DNA of 38,250 bases from a virus. The stretch is from positions 1-38,250 of the IMG/VR virus record IMGVR_UViG_3300020204_000162. One strand, 5' to 3'. The notes below the pieces were generated by a model, which was not told where the DNA came from, ran no database searches, and saw nothing but the letters and a program-made list of their open reading frames with translations. This document shows, piece after piece, positions 17,701 to 24,251 of this stretch. Numbering within the stretch: position 1 is the stretch's first letter; every line of letters starts with the position of its first letter. Position numbers and translations under genes: made by a program.

Positions 17701-17869
17701 TAACTACCGCAATACTATTTCTAGTAGAATGAGTTGCAATAAAATCAAACATACGTTGAAATACCTGACGATATTCTCGATGTCGTTTTAATGTACGAAT
17801 ATGTACATCTGAAATATGAAAGATTTTATCTATTTTTTCAACGTGTGTATCTATTTTTCTTATGTCCAT
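14720..17869 (-). CDS. 47-46: SbcD-SbcC (gp47-gp46, Mre11-Rad50-like) fusion, 1049 aa
   Basis: One open frame joins the nuclease and ATPase of the recombination/end-processing complex that T4 encodes as separate genes 47 and 46. The N-terminal calcineurin-like nuclease has HISDVH (18-23), VTGDIVHS (57-63), LGNHD (90-94), ALHHG (159-163) and LGDIHKP (194-200) with the expected metal ligands. Residues about 370-1049 are the SMC-like ATPase: Walker A GLFAANTSGKSS (403-414), long coiled coils on both sides of a zinc hook C723-K-Y-C726, a signature region LTSGMERFISSLAIR, and Walker B FIAIDEGWG with D990/E991. The fused complex would resect DNA ends for recombination-dependent replication. Its start overlaps the primase 3' end by 10 nt, so the two are co-translated. 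Both active sites look intact. Confidence 0.94.
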   Translation of the reverse strand: MDIRKIDTHVEKIDKIFHISDVHIRTLKRHREYRQVFQRMFDFIATHSTRNSIAVVTGDIVHSKLDMSPELVQMLVDFFNGFTIPTIVILGNHDMNLNNMHRVDAISPVLDVIKNPNIHFIKENGLFELGGVTWNHMAVDKTPAEYIRANEFDAAYKIALHHGAVNTAKTDIGYQISNEHVGVDLFAGHDITLLGDIHKPAQFLDDAKTIAYPGSLIQQNHGEALIHGVLVWDLDQRTADFHEIENEYGYVTIETQGATIINAPAKMPKRPRIRIKFNGTSAADMKKLIASIRKKYAVEDITIQRTIGSTETSASSSIAIGNVRDVEYQNVLLTEYIDNNFPQATVQEQDAIRHINRTINSKLPAVESVRHTTWHPISFEFDNMFSYGEGNILNFENLQDVCGLFAANTSGKSSLLDAITYTIFDKCSKTGKANEVLNNKKAWFRGVFRFEMNGTIYTIERLGTQNKKKETHVKVDVDFYTDSENLNGEERSETNKNIRRFLGTYDDFILTAFSLQADNNNFIEKSQKERKELLSQFLDITVFEQLYQLAADEIKETAGRLKEYKKTDFAEIMLQADEIISANQDTIHSLEAQEDKQQEARNDVQNHIVNLIESKLPTTYEGPDIDILTAQETDLTNKIETLQSDIEVAEQRIFELKQQNAEQKSIIQSRYNPQEIQENIEIHKKLLEKHKTLSLQLKEQQGVIDAKQQKIEHLDAHEYDPNCKYCTSNIFVQDAIEAQDTIDQDRAILTELEHRFDNLETDIEAVSIYQVQYDELTHHSQVIRTTTTNIERKELQLQLLESELQTRESELETCLERQESFTKNETAIKHNRKIDAKIAICKDDIEFYTEEIKEIQSQIKSLFGAIEVAKTNRGTALKNLEAYQQLEIEYKAYEYYLTAVQRNGIPYELVAKALPKIESEINNVLNQIVEFNMVLNTDGKNINGYIIYDEDNYWPLELTSGMERFISSLAIRIALINVSALPRPNFIAIDEGWGSLDSEHISSVVNLFDYFRIKFDFSIIISHVDSMRDMVDNLIEVNKTNGFSQINHS

Positions 17870-18804
17870 AACATGCCCATTTTGAGATGCATGATGCCCT
17901 CAAACGTTAATATATCAGTTTCATTTAATATTTCTCGTATACGTTCAAATCCTAATTCAGATGCATCAGCATCTTGCAATTCAACAAAGTATACATTAAG
18001 TCCTTCTGCCATAAATCTTTCTGCAATCTGAATGGCGTTCTTTAAAGCGTCAGCATCAAGACAAATATAAATGTCTCGTACTCGTTTTTCAATAATTTTC
18101 TTTTGCAGTGCAGGTTGAATTATTTTACCAAATAATGGAATTGCATTGCGTTTTATTGCAATTGCATCAAATGCTCCTTCACAAAGAATAATTGGCTCAT
18201 TCCAATTTACAGTTAAATCAAAACCAATAATATCTTTAGAAATTTTAGGATTCTTATGTTTTTGTTTATCTGCTTTATAAAAAGCTCTACTAACAAAATA
18301 ATTTAATTGGCCGGCGTCATCATAACTTGGAATAATAATTTTACCATAATATTCACCAGCTTCACAATAACCAATTCGATATTTTAAAATATCAAACATA
18401 GTAACTCCGCGATTTTTAAGATATGCAATTGCATTGCGATAATCAGGAGTCTTTTTTGTTTTCCATAATGGAATATAATCTTGTGGTAATTGTATGCTAG
18501 CATTTTCTCGTTTAGTTTCTGTTTGAGTTTTATAACGAGATGATTGAATGATTTTTGCAAGTTGCTCATGATACTGCTTAGGCAGATTCATTTGTTTAAA
18601 CAAACTAGAAATAGAACGGCCTTTTTTGTCTGATATCCAACAATGCCATGCATTTTCACCATCATGAGTGGTATTGATATCAATTTCTAACTTCGGCTTG
18701 TAATGTGATGTAAATGGGGAAAAGAACGCAATATTATTACCGGAAGTAGATTTACCTTTACCTAATACTGATTCAAGTAATTGCAATAACTTAAGATTCT
18801 TCAT
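17860..18804 (-). CDS. 61: DNA primase with TOPRIM domain, gp61-like
   Basis: This protein would make RNA primers for lagging-strand synthesis, working with the replicative helicase (not in this window). The N-terminus (about 1-75) resembles a primase zinc-binding-type module, with HCWISDKKGRSISSLFKQM, but only a single Cys is retained there, so zinc binding is doubtful. The centre has AIAYLKNRGVT and GKIIIPSYDDAGQLNYFVSR, the DnaG-type core. The TOPRIM motifs are ILCEGAFDAIAI (catalytic Glu, about residues 206-217) and ICLDADAL (the DxD pair), followed by a VELQDADASELG segment. Length is 314 aa against about 340 in T4 gp61. It is preceded by a 181-nt gap with hairpins and overlaps the gp47-gp46 fusion. 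Confidence 0.88.
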   Translation of the reverse strand: MKNLKLLQLLESVLGKGKSTSGNNIAFFSPFTSHYKPKLEIDINTTHDGENAWHCWISDKKGRSISSLFKQMNLPKQYHEQLAKIIQSSRYKTQTETKRENASIQLPQDYIPLWKTKKTPDYRNAIAYLKNRGVTMFDILKYRIGYCEAGEYYGKIIIPSYDDAGQLNYFVSRAFYKADKQKHKNPKISKDIIGFDLTVNWNEPIILCEGAFDAIAIKRNAIPLFGKIIQPALQKKIIEKRVRDIYICLDADALKNAIQIAERFMAEGLNVYFVELQDADASELGFERIREILNETDILTFEGIMHLKMGMLWT

Positions 18805-18985
18805 TATTTAAATAATAATAAAATTCTGTAAGGAATCCAATTAAATTATTAATATAATAATATATTATTAGTTAAGCACATACATTTCATTCCTGGCTTA
18901 ACGATTGAATCAATAGATTCTTCAATCTATTAATTAAATAAATTTCATTAATTACATGAACAATATATTAAAAATATTTCGTAAA
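18805..18985 (-). promoter_or_regulatory. Structured leader before primase, competing hairpins
   Basis: This 181-nt gap has no gene. It holds an 8-bp hairpin with a 4-nt loop (AATAGATT at 18912-18919 with AATCTATT at 18924-18931), an alternative 7-bp pairing that reuses part of it (GATTGAA 18903-18909 with TTCAATC 18921-18927), and a third 7-bp stem (GTTAAGC 18871-18877 with GCTTAAC 18896-18902). No T-run follows, so it is not a simple terminator. It is the largest gap inside the central block and lacks a full ATATTTAT-type motif, and could be an early/middle promoter region or a leader that controls the replication genes. Confidence 0.4.
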
Positions 18986-19465
18986 TCAAAAGAATTTCTT
19001 AACTATTTTTGGTTCTTCGCCTTTTTTCAAACATTCTTCGAGCCATTCTGCAGGAATATCCCGTTTAGCAACATGTTTTATTCCTAGTTTAAGAGCATAT
19101 GCTTCGTATGTAGTAGGAGAACCTTTTGTAATTTTTTGTCCTGGATTTTGAAATACTATTCGGATATCAATTCCTGGATTTGATGTTAATACATGTTTCA
19201 TTTTAGTACGATCGGCGGTAGTCCATCGACCTTTTGTTTCAACATACATTGTTTCGCCATTACGTTTTGTAAATACGAAATCAGGAGTATATTTTGCTTT
19301 GCGTTCTGGTACTACGTATTTTAATGTTTCTGTTTCATAATTCAAAGGATATTCCGTTTGATTTATTTGCATTGAAACTGATAATTCTAATCCAGATTTA
19401 TAACCATGCTTTAAAGCATTTGCTCGTTTGCTATTTCCCAAGCTATGAAAATGATTTTTTGCCAT
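18986..19465 (-). CDS. Endonuclease I, T7 gp3-like Holliday junction resolvase
   Basis: The protein aligns by eye over its whole length with T7 endonuclease I (149 aa): SGLE near the N-terminus, YTPDF, YVETKGRW, then DIRIVFQNP, KGSPTTYEAYALKLGIK and IPAEWLEE. The catalytic set is complete: Glu27, Asp62, Glu76 and Lys78. The enzyme resolves branched DNA, which in T4 is done by the unrelated endonuclease VII (gp49), and packaging needs branch-free DNA. Its start is 12 nt past the M15-like gene and it is followed by the hairpin-rich gap before the primase. It is the third gene in a block headed by the MORN protein, so it may be expressed late, in time for packaging. Confidence 0.93.
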   Translation of the reverse strand: MAKNHFHSLGNSKRANALKHGYKSGLELSVSMQINQTEYPLNYETETLKYVVPERKAKYTPDFVFTKRNGETMYVETKGRWTTADRTKMKHVLTSNPGIDIRIVFQNPGQKITKGSPTTYEAYALKLGIKHVAKRDIPAEWLEECLKKGEEPKIVKKFF

Positions 19466-19477
19466 AACTTAATTTAA

Positions 19478-20284
19478 TTATATGTAATTCCATTCAAATG
19501 ATTTTGTTTTAGTAACATATGAATTCGTAGTTACATCGTATTTATAATAAACAAGCTCAAATGAAACGCTTTTTCCATTTAATATAGCGTTAGATAATGT
19601 AGTAACAATTTGTCGTATATATTGTATATTTTTTTTATCTTGTTCAGATGTTGTTGAATCGTTTTGTAGTCTAGTTAATTCTGGTTCATAAAGTTGTTCA
19701 AATCTAGACGTAAGCTTATCTGCGGCACCTTCTTCATCATCTCCTATTCCTGGAGCGAATGGATTCCATGATCTAAATTTTCCAAAGTAATCTTCTGAAC
19801 CTGCTTTTGTTGAAGAAATGTTATAATATGCTGAAATTAAATTTACTAAATATGAATTATTCTTTTTATTAATATATGATTCTTTTTTTTGATCTTCTAC
19901 TGAAATAAAATCTACATGTACATGATCAGTATGTGGACTTTTTCCATTATATGGTTTTCCGGCAAAATTTGTTGATGAATTATAAATTTTTCGATACCAT
20001 ATTAAATTTTTTATATCTAAATCTTCTTTATGTTTTAGTAAAAAACTATTAACAGTATCGCCTAATTTTTTATCTTCAAAAACCATAAAATCTAATGCAT
20101 TTCCATACATATGTTGTGATACTACATCAGTATCTGCAATATTTCTTGCATTTTTACCCCAAATATTTTTAAATTTATTTTGTCCAAATTTATTTAATAC
20201 TTTAGATAAACAACGACGAGCAGCAGGGGATAAAGAAGAAGGATCTGGAATAAAATTTTCAAATAATAAATCTTTTAATTTCAT
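19478..20284 (-). CDS. M15/VanY-like peptidase with possible capsid-targeting leader, 268 aa
   Basis: Residues 56-66 read SQHMYGNALDF and residues 118-125 HTDHVHVD, the SxHxxGxAxD plus HxH zinc-site pattern of M15 (D-Ala-D-Ala carboxypeptidase/endolysin-type) enzymes and related VanY-fold domains. His58, Asp65 and His121/His123 are the likely metal ligands. Such enzymes cut peptidoglycan stem peptides. The C-terminal half (about 130-268) is Asn/Ser/Lys-rich with no family recognised. No signal peptide is seen. The N-terminus MKLKDLLFE|N resembles the leader of the neighbouring kinase-like protein and ends in an (L/I)xE prohead-protease site, which suggests packaging in the head rather than a classical endolysin role. 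It is 4 nt from the MORN-repeat gene. Endolysin remains a real alternative. Confidence 0.75.
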   Translation of the reverse strand: MKLKDLLFENFIPDPSSLSPAARRCLSKVLNKFGQNKFKNIWGKNARNIADTDVVSQHMYGNALDFMVFEDKKLGDTVNSFLLKHKEDLDIKNLIWYRKIYNSSTNFAGKPYNGKSPHTDHVHVDFISVEDQKKESYINKKNNSYLVNLISAYYNISSTKAGSEDYFGKFRSWNPFAPGIGDDEEGAADKLTSRFEQLYEPELTRLQNDSTTSEQDKKNIQYIRQIVTTLSNAILNGKSVSFELVYYKYDVTTNSYVTKTKSFEWNYI

Positions 20285-20288
20285 TGCA

Positions 20289-22049
20289 TTATCTTTCTAC
20301 TATTTTAACAAATCGTTCAGGTACGTAAACTAATTGCTTACTTATTTCAGCTTTATACATTTTATATTGAGTTGATGAACCACCTTTGATTTTAGCAGTT
20401 TTTGTACCTAATAACGGATAACCCGTAGTTCTACATTTCAGTGTCGTTGGCTGTTTCGGCCAAGTTAAAACAAATTGAGAACCTTCTAATTCATATATAT
20501 TAGCAGTATTTGATGTAAATACTACGTATTTTTTCTTAGCAGGTGGGTTGGGAGCTGGCTCTGGTGCAGGCGGTTCTTCTGGTCCAGGAATTAAATTATC
20601 ATCAGCGTTTGGTATAAACTTATTGTTAAGTTTTTTTATCGTTGCCGCATCAGTTACTGAAACGATATTATCAAATATAGATACATCTAAATTATAAAGA
20701 TCTTCATTTTCAAATTTAGATACATCTACAACTTTACCCCAATATTTCCCTACAATATCATATACATATAAATTATCATTTAATTTATATACTTTAAGTT
20801 TTTTATTATTTCCATCTATATCATCAACATCAATTTCTAAATCTTTTGGATAAAGTATACCACGTTTATATTCTCCATCTATAAATTGTCCAATTTGTTG
20901 TTTATTTTTATTAAAAACAGTTCCGTTCCAGAGAACATTATCTTTAAATTCTCCATCAAAAATCATACCATTTCCATATGTGCCCCGGCCTGTGATTTTC
21001 TTGAATTCGAAACCTTGTTGACCTGATGATCTAGTATAAACTGTACTTTCAACTTCGCCTTCAAACGTTTTAAATTGATCATCTGTTGCCGAATAATACT
21101 CAACCTCACCTTTATATGGCGCGCCGTTTTTAAATTCTCCATAAAATGCTCCTTCGCGCTTTGTTCTAACCTCACGAATGTTTTTTGTTCCAAATATTGG
21201 CTGAAACGTTAAAGATTCTCCATCTGTAGAAACTGACATTTTTGCTTCGCCTTCAAACCCATTACTATTAACATCACTATGTAATAAGTTATTATTTGTA
21301 TCATATACATCATATTTTCCGGTATCTACGTTAATAGTATTACCATCATCATCAGTAACAGGTACCCCATCATCATCAATAGCAGGTTCCATACGATTTT
21401 TTATTATAACCTCTTTAGAAGCTAAATCTGCCTGTACATCATCTCCTACTACATCTATTTTAATTTTATCAAGTTTTGGTAAATTTAATGTAGTAGATAA
21501 ATTAAATTTTTTACCAGAATCTTGTAGATAAGTAAACCATTTATTTGCTTGATCTAAGTTCATTAATGTAACTGACTGAATCTTATCTATTTGTTGTTCT
21601 GATTGCGCAAAATATGTTGTTTTTTGTAATGCTTGTTTTATTTCTTTAGATAATTGATTAATACCCGTTTTATCTTTATCAATAGCCCAAACATTCCAAA
21701 CTTTTTTATTAGTTTTATCTAAAGCTTGAAAATAAATAAACAACCTTGTTTTAGGATTATATTTTACTGGAAAATATTGTTCTGCTGCTTTTGCAAAAAC
21801 TTGTTTAACAAGTTCATCTAATTCAGAATCTGAATAAGTACCTTTTTTTGTTCTTTTAAAAATAATAGGTAATCCTGTGATAGCTCCGGCAGCTCGAGCT
21901 GCAGAATCTACTTTCGCACCTATTCTCGTATTATATGCTAGTATATATGGAGCTTCCCATTTTTTATCAGCCTCTGACAGTAAAGATGATTCAGTTAATT
22001 GTACTGCGTAATTTTTAATATATTTTCTAATAAGCTGATTTATCATCAT
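20289..22049 (-). CDS. MORN-repeat protein, 586 aa
   Basis: The central part (about residues 295-400) contains MORN-like repeats of the YxGxFxxGxxxGxG type: FYGEFKNGAPYKGEVEY, FEGEVEST, GRGTYGNGMIFDGEF, LWNGTVF and QFIDGEYKRGILYP. MORN modules are short beta-hairpin repeats linked to lipid or protein binding. The N-terminus (MMINQLIRKYIKNYAVQLTE|S...LLSE|A) has (L/I)xE sites that could be prohead-protease cuts, then a domain starting KWEAPYILAYNTRIG that is not recognised. An Asp-rich segment (about 210-240) includes DDDGVPVTDDDGN, possibly calcium binding. The C-terminal 80 residues look like an SH3-type beta barrel after a Pro-rich linker. It is the first of a three-gene block with the M15-like peptidase and endonuclease I. 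Function unknown. Confidence 0.68.
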   Translation of the reverse strand: MMINQLIRKYIKNYAVQLTESSLLSEADKKWEAPYILAYNTRIGAKVDSAARAAGAITGLPIIFKRTKKGTYSDSELDELVKQVFAKAAEQYFPVKYNPKTRLFIYFQALDKTNKKVWNVWAIDKDKTGINQLSKEIKQALQKTTYFAQSEQQIDKIQSVTLMNLDQANKWFTYLQDSGKKFNLSTTLNLPKLDKIKIDVVGDDVQADLASKEVIIKNRMEPAIDDDGVPVTDDDGNTINVDTGKYDVYDTNNNLLHSDVNSNGFEGEAKMSVSTDGESLTFQPIFGTKNIREVRTKREGAFYGEFKNGAPYKGEVEYYSATDDQFKTFEGEVESTVYTRSSGQQGFEFKKITGRGTYGNGMIFDGEFKDNVLWNGTVFNKNKQQIGQFIDGEYKRGILYPKDLEIDVDDIDGNNKKLKVYKLNDNLYVYDIVGKYWGKVVDVSKFENEDLYNLDVSIFDNIVSVTDAATIKKLNNKFIPNADDNLIPGPEEPPAPEPAPNPPAKKKYVVFTSNTANIYELEGSQFVLTWPKQPTTLKCRTTGYPLLGTKTAKIKGGSSTQYKMYKAEISKQLVYVPERFVKIVER

Positions 22050-22056
22050 AATCCAA

Positions 22057-22070
22057 TTTTATATAAATAT
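22057..22070 (-). promoter_or_regulatory. Candidate late promoter, ATATTTAT motif (MORN block)
   Basis: The coding strand reads ATATTTATATAAAA, 7 nt before the first ATG (22049) and 10 nt before the second (22046). A GGAT element between motif and start suggests that the second ATG may be used. Confidence 0.5.
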
Positions 22071-22073
22071 GTA

Positions 22074-22610
22074 TCACCAATCAACCATTACCATTTTACC
22101 ATTCCACATCATAACGTTATCAGATCTAAAATCTAAATCTAAATCAAATTCCGGAATATTTAATTTTTGAACATCTGATTGCAATGCATTTAAAAAATTA
22201 TCCAACATTGGATCTAAATTATCAGTTTCTTGAGTAAAATCAAAAATAGAAACTTCACCTCCTTCATCTCTAGCAAATGAAGCAAAGTCTTGCATAAACA
22301 TATCAATTGATTTTTTAATACGAACAGGTAATTCAGATGCATTTGCCATTATATACATATTTTTACCATCAACATAATATACCGGAATAAATGTAGTAAA
22401 TTCATTGTATCGATTTACAATAATATCAGCAACTTCATATTCATCTTGTTCTTTTGTAATTTTAAATGTTTTATCTTCACCATCAATTTCATAAACACGA
22501 CCGTTATCTCCAGCTCCAATAAGACGAAACTGGTTGTTACGTATTTTATCCAAACAACGATTTAAATCTTGTTCAGACATTTCTCGAAGAAGTTGTTTTA
22601 ATCGTATCAT
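22074..22610 (-). CDS. Small protein-kinase-like protein with possible capsid-targeting leader, 178 aa
   Basis: Key residues of the kinase/phosphotransferase fold are in order in a very small protein. IGAGDNGRVYEI (31-42) is a Gly-rich loop, TFKITKE (48-54) supplies a candidate ATP-binding Lys50 and nearby Glu residues, MYIMANASE (85-93) looks like a hinge, and LDFRSDNVMM (159-168) is a catalytic loop in which Asp160 and Asn165 have the five-residue spacing of HRDxxxxN. The protein ends at MVDW (175-178), matching the metal-binding Asp of DFG/IDW, so nearly all the C-lobe after it is missing. The His of HRD is replaced by Leu. The leader MIRLKQLLRE|M resembles that of the M15-like protein. 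An AAAGGA site precedes the ATG, 1 nt from the upstream gene. Could be an active minimal kinase or a pseudokinase. Confidence 0.7.
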   Translation of the reverse strand: MIRLKQLLREMSEQDLNRCLDKIRNNQFRLIGAGDNGRVYEIDGEDKTFKITKEQDEYEVADIIVNRYNEFTTFIPVYYVDGKNMYIMANASELPVRIKKSIDMFMQDFASFARDEGGEVSIFDFTQETDNLDPMLDNFLNALQSDVQKLNIPEFDLDLDFRSDNVMMWNGKMVMVDW

Positions 22611-22611
22611 A

Positions 22612-24192
22612 TTATCCTTTGAATACTATGTTATTATCTAAATCTAAACGTATTAGGAAATTCATATCAACATCATTACGTTTTTTAATTGGCTGTGCTA
22701 ATTTTGCAATTGCCAATAATTGCCCGGCGTCATTATATAAACCAATTGTAGTTATATACGGCGCAAACGCACTTCCAGAGACAAATGAATAATATGTAGA
22801 ATCATCATCTTTTGTTAGTGTTAGATTAGTAGACATATTAAAATCGCCAGCATCTAATTTTGCAATTACAGACATTTCATAAATTGAAACTGTACTTTTA
22901 TATGATGCAGTAAACGGCGTATTAATTAAATTTTGAAAACGATAATCCGGACTAGAAAATACAATAAGACCTTGTTTTTCAAAAACATTTCCAACTTGAT
23001 TTGTTTGTAAAAATGTCCCGCCCTCCGTTCTATCACCTAAATACCCAATTTCTGTACTTGTTAATGACTTATCGTAAATTCGTATTTCATCTAATAAACC
23101 ATTTAAATTTAAAGATGTAGAATCATAGCCTCCAATTTTTAATAAATCTTTATTATCAATACGAGCAGATGCGGTATATGGAGAATCATAAACACCTAAC
23201 AATGTATTAAATGTAGATGACTGCAACGTGCCGTTAACATACATTTGTAAATTACTACCAGATTTTTGACAAACAACGTGTGTCCATGAACTAGAAACAA
23301 CTGCAGAAGAAGTTATTTGTGCAACAAAATTCGTAGCACCTGCTGCCGAAAATACAATTTGTTTACTTCCACTTAATTCTATTTTAAATGGATAAACTGG
23401 AACTGCTGAACTAGATGCTTTTGCTAATATCAATTGCTTTGCAGTTCCACTATTTGATGAACTAATAAAAAATGAAATAGCATAATCATGATCTCGATCA
23501 TAATAACCATCTAATTGAGTTTCAATATAAGACGATCCGGTAAAATATGCTGATAAACCTATACTACGTTGTTGACCCGTTGTAGAAGGAACACCAGGTT
23601 TAAATATTACATTTGATATATTATAACGTATTCTGCTACTATCAAAATATTCGTTAAATCCTTCATAAAATTTATAATCAGAAACAATTGATGCCGTATT
23701 AAATGCAGTGTCTAAAATATTACCATATCTATCACTTGAAAATGAACCAGAAACAGATGATGTAAAACTAAATGATGCTGGTTTAATTCCTTGTCCAATT
23801 TTATTTAATGGAATAGAAAATATTGATGCAGACTCATATAAAAACTTTTTAGTTCTATTTAAGTTTGTTGCACCAAATGTATTATATGGTTGATCTTTAT
23901 ATTTGTAAAATAAATGATTGATTGAAAAATATGTTACAGATTGCAAACTACCATCAATATTTGATGCATCATTAAATGTTAATGTAGTACCCAAAGCTGG
24001 CAAATTATTAATATCAGTATACACTCCATTCAACGGTAATATACTAGATGTTAAACTGCTAGAATATACAGTCCATGATTTAAATGATTGAAATGGATTG
24101 ATTTGTACATCGGTTGTATCAATTTTTTTAAAAACTGATGGATATGATCCTTGATATGGATTATCTGTATTTTGTAATTTTGATTGTGCCAT
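22612..24192 (-). CDS. Tail/fibre-type structural protein with LamG-like domain, 526 aa
   Basis: The N-terminal 200 residues are Ser/Thr/Asn-rich beta structure. Residues about 205-385 fit a LamG/concanavalin A-like sandwich: YAISFFISSSNSG, SSWTHVVCQKSGSNLQMYVN and LNGLLDEIRIYDKSLTSTEI give the typical WtHvv, myvNG and DEvriyn sequence. Such domains often bind sugars. The last 45 residues (from TTIGLYNDAGQLLAIAKLAQ) match the C-terminus of the neighbouring 432 aa protein, so the two share an attachment or assembly module. It is preceded by a GC-rich hairpin that encloses a candidate promoter. A tail-surface or baseplate-periphery protein contacting host glycans is likely. Confidence 0.72.
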   Translation of the reverse strand: MAQSKLQNTDNPYQGSYPSVFKKIDTTDVQINPFQSFKSWTVYSSSLTSSILPLNGVYTDINNLPALGTTLTFNDASNIDGSLQSVTYFSINHLFYKYKDQPYNTFGATNLNRTKKFLYESASIFSIPLNKIGQGIKPASFSFTSSVSGSFSSDRYGNILDTAFNTASIVSDYKFYEGFNEYFDSSRIRYNISNVIFKPGVPSTTGQQRSIGLSAYFTGSSYIETQLDGYYDRDHDYAISFFISSSNSGTAKQLILAKASSSAVPVYPFKIELSGSKQIVFSAAGATNFVAQITSSAVVSSSWTHVVCQKSGSNLQMYVNGTLQSSTFNTLLGVYDSPYTASARIDNKDLLKIGGYDSTSLNLNGLLDEIRIYDKSLTSTEIGYLGDRTEGGTFLQTNQVGNVFEKQGLIVFSSPDYRFQNLINTPFTASYKSTVSIYEMSVIAKLDAGDFNMSTNLTLTKDDDSTYYSFVSGSAFAPYITTIGLYNDAGQLLAIAKLAQPIKKRNDVDMNFLIRLDLDNNIVFKG

Positions 24193-24200
24193 ATAGTTAA

Positions 24201-24237
24201 AAGCCCCGATACATTTTATATAAATATAACGGGGCTT
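24201..24237 (-). other. GC-rich inverted repeat enclosing a candidate promoter
   Basis: AAGCCCCG (24201-24208) and CGGGGCTT (24230-24237) form a perfect 8-bp stem with a 21-nt A/T-only loop. On the minus strand the right arm is followed by TTTT-poor sequence (CGGGGCTTTTAAC), giving a weak terminator-like look. The loop contains ATATTTATATAAAA. The stem is strikingly GC-rich for this AT-rich window and ends 8 nt before the ATG of the 526 aa protein. Confidence 0.65.
24214..24227 (-). promoter_or_regulatory. Candidate late promoter, ATATTTAT motif inside hairpin loop
   Basis: The coding strand reads ATATTTATATAAAA, 21 nt before the ATG at 24192 and wholly inside the loop of the GC-rich inverted repeat. 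It would serve the 526 aa protein and the kinase-like gene. Confidence 0.5.
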
Positions 24238-24251
24238 AAATCTATGTTATT

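Noticed and set aside
18805-18985. Hairpins before the primase as an intrinsic terminator
   Set aside because: No T-run follows any of the stems on the minus strand and stems are A/T-rich, so termination is not supported.
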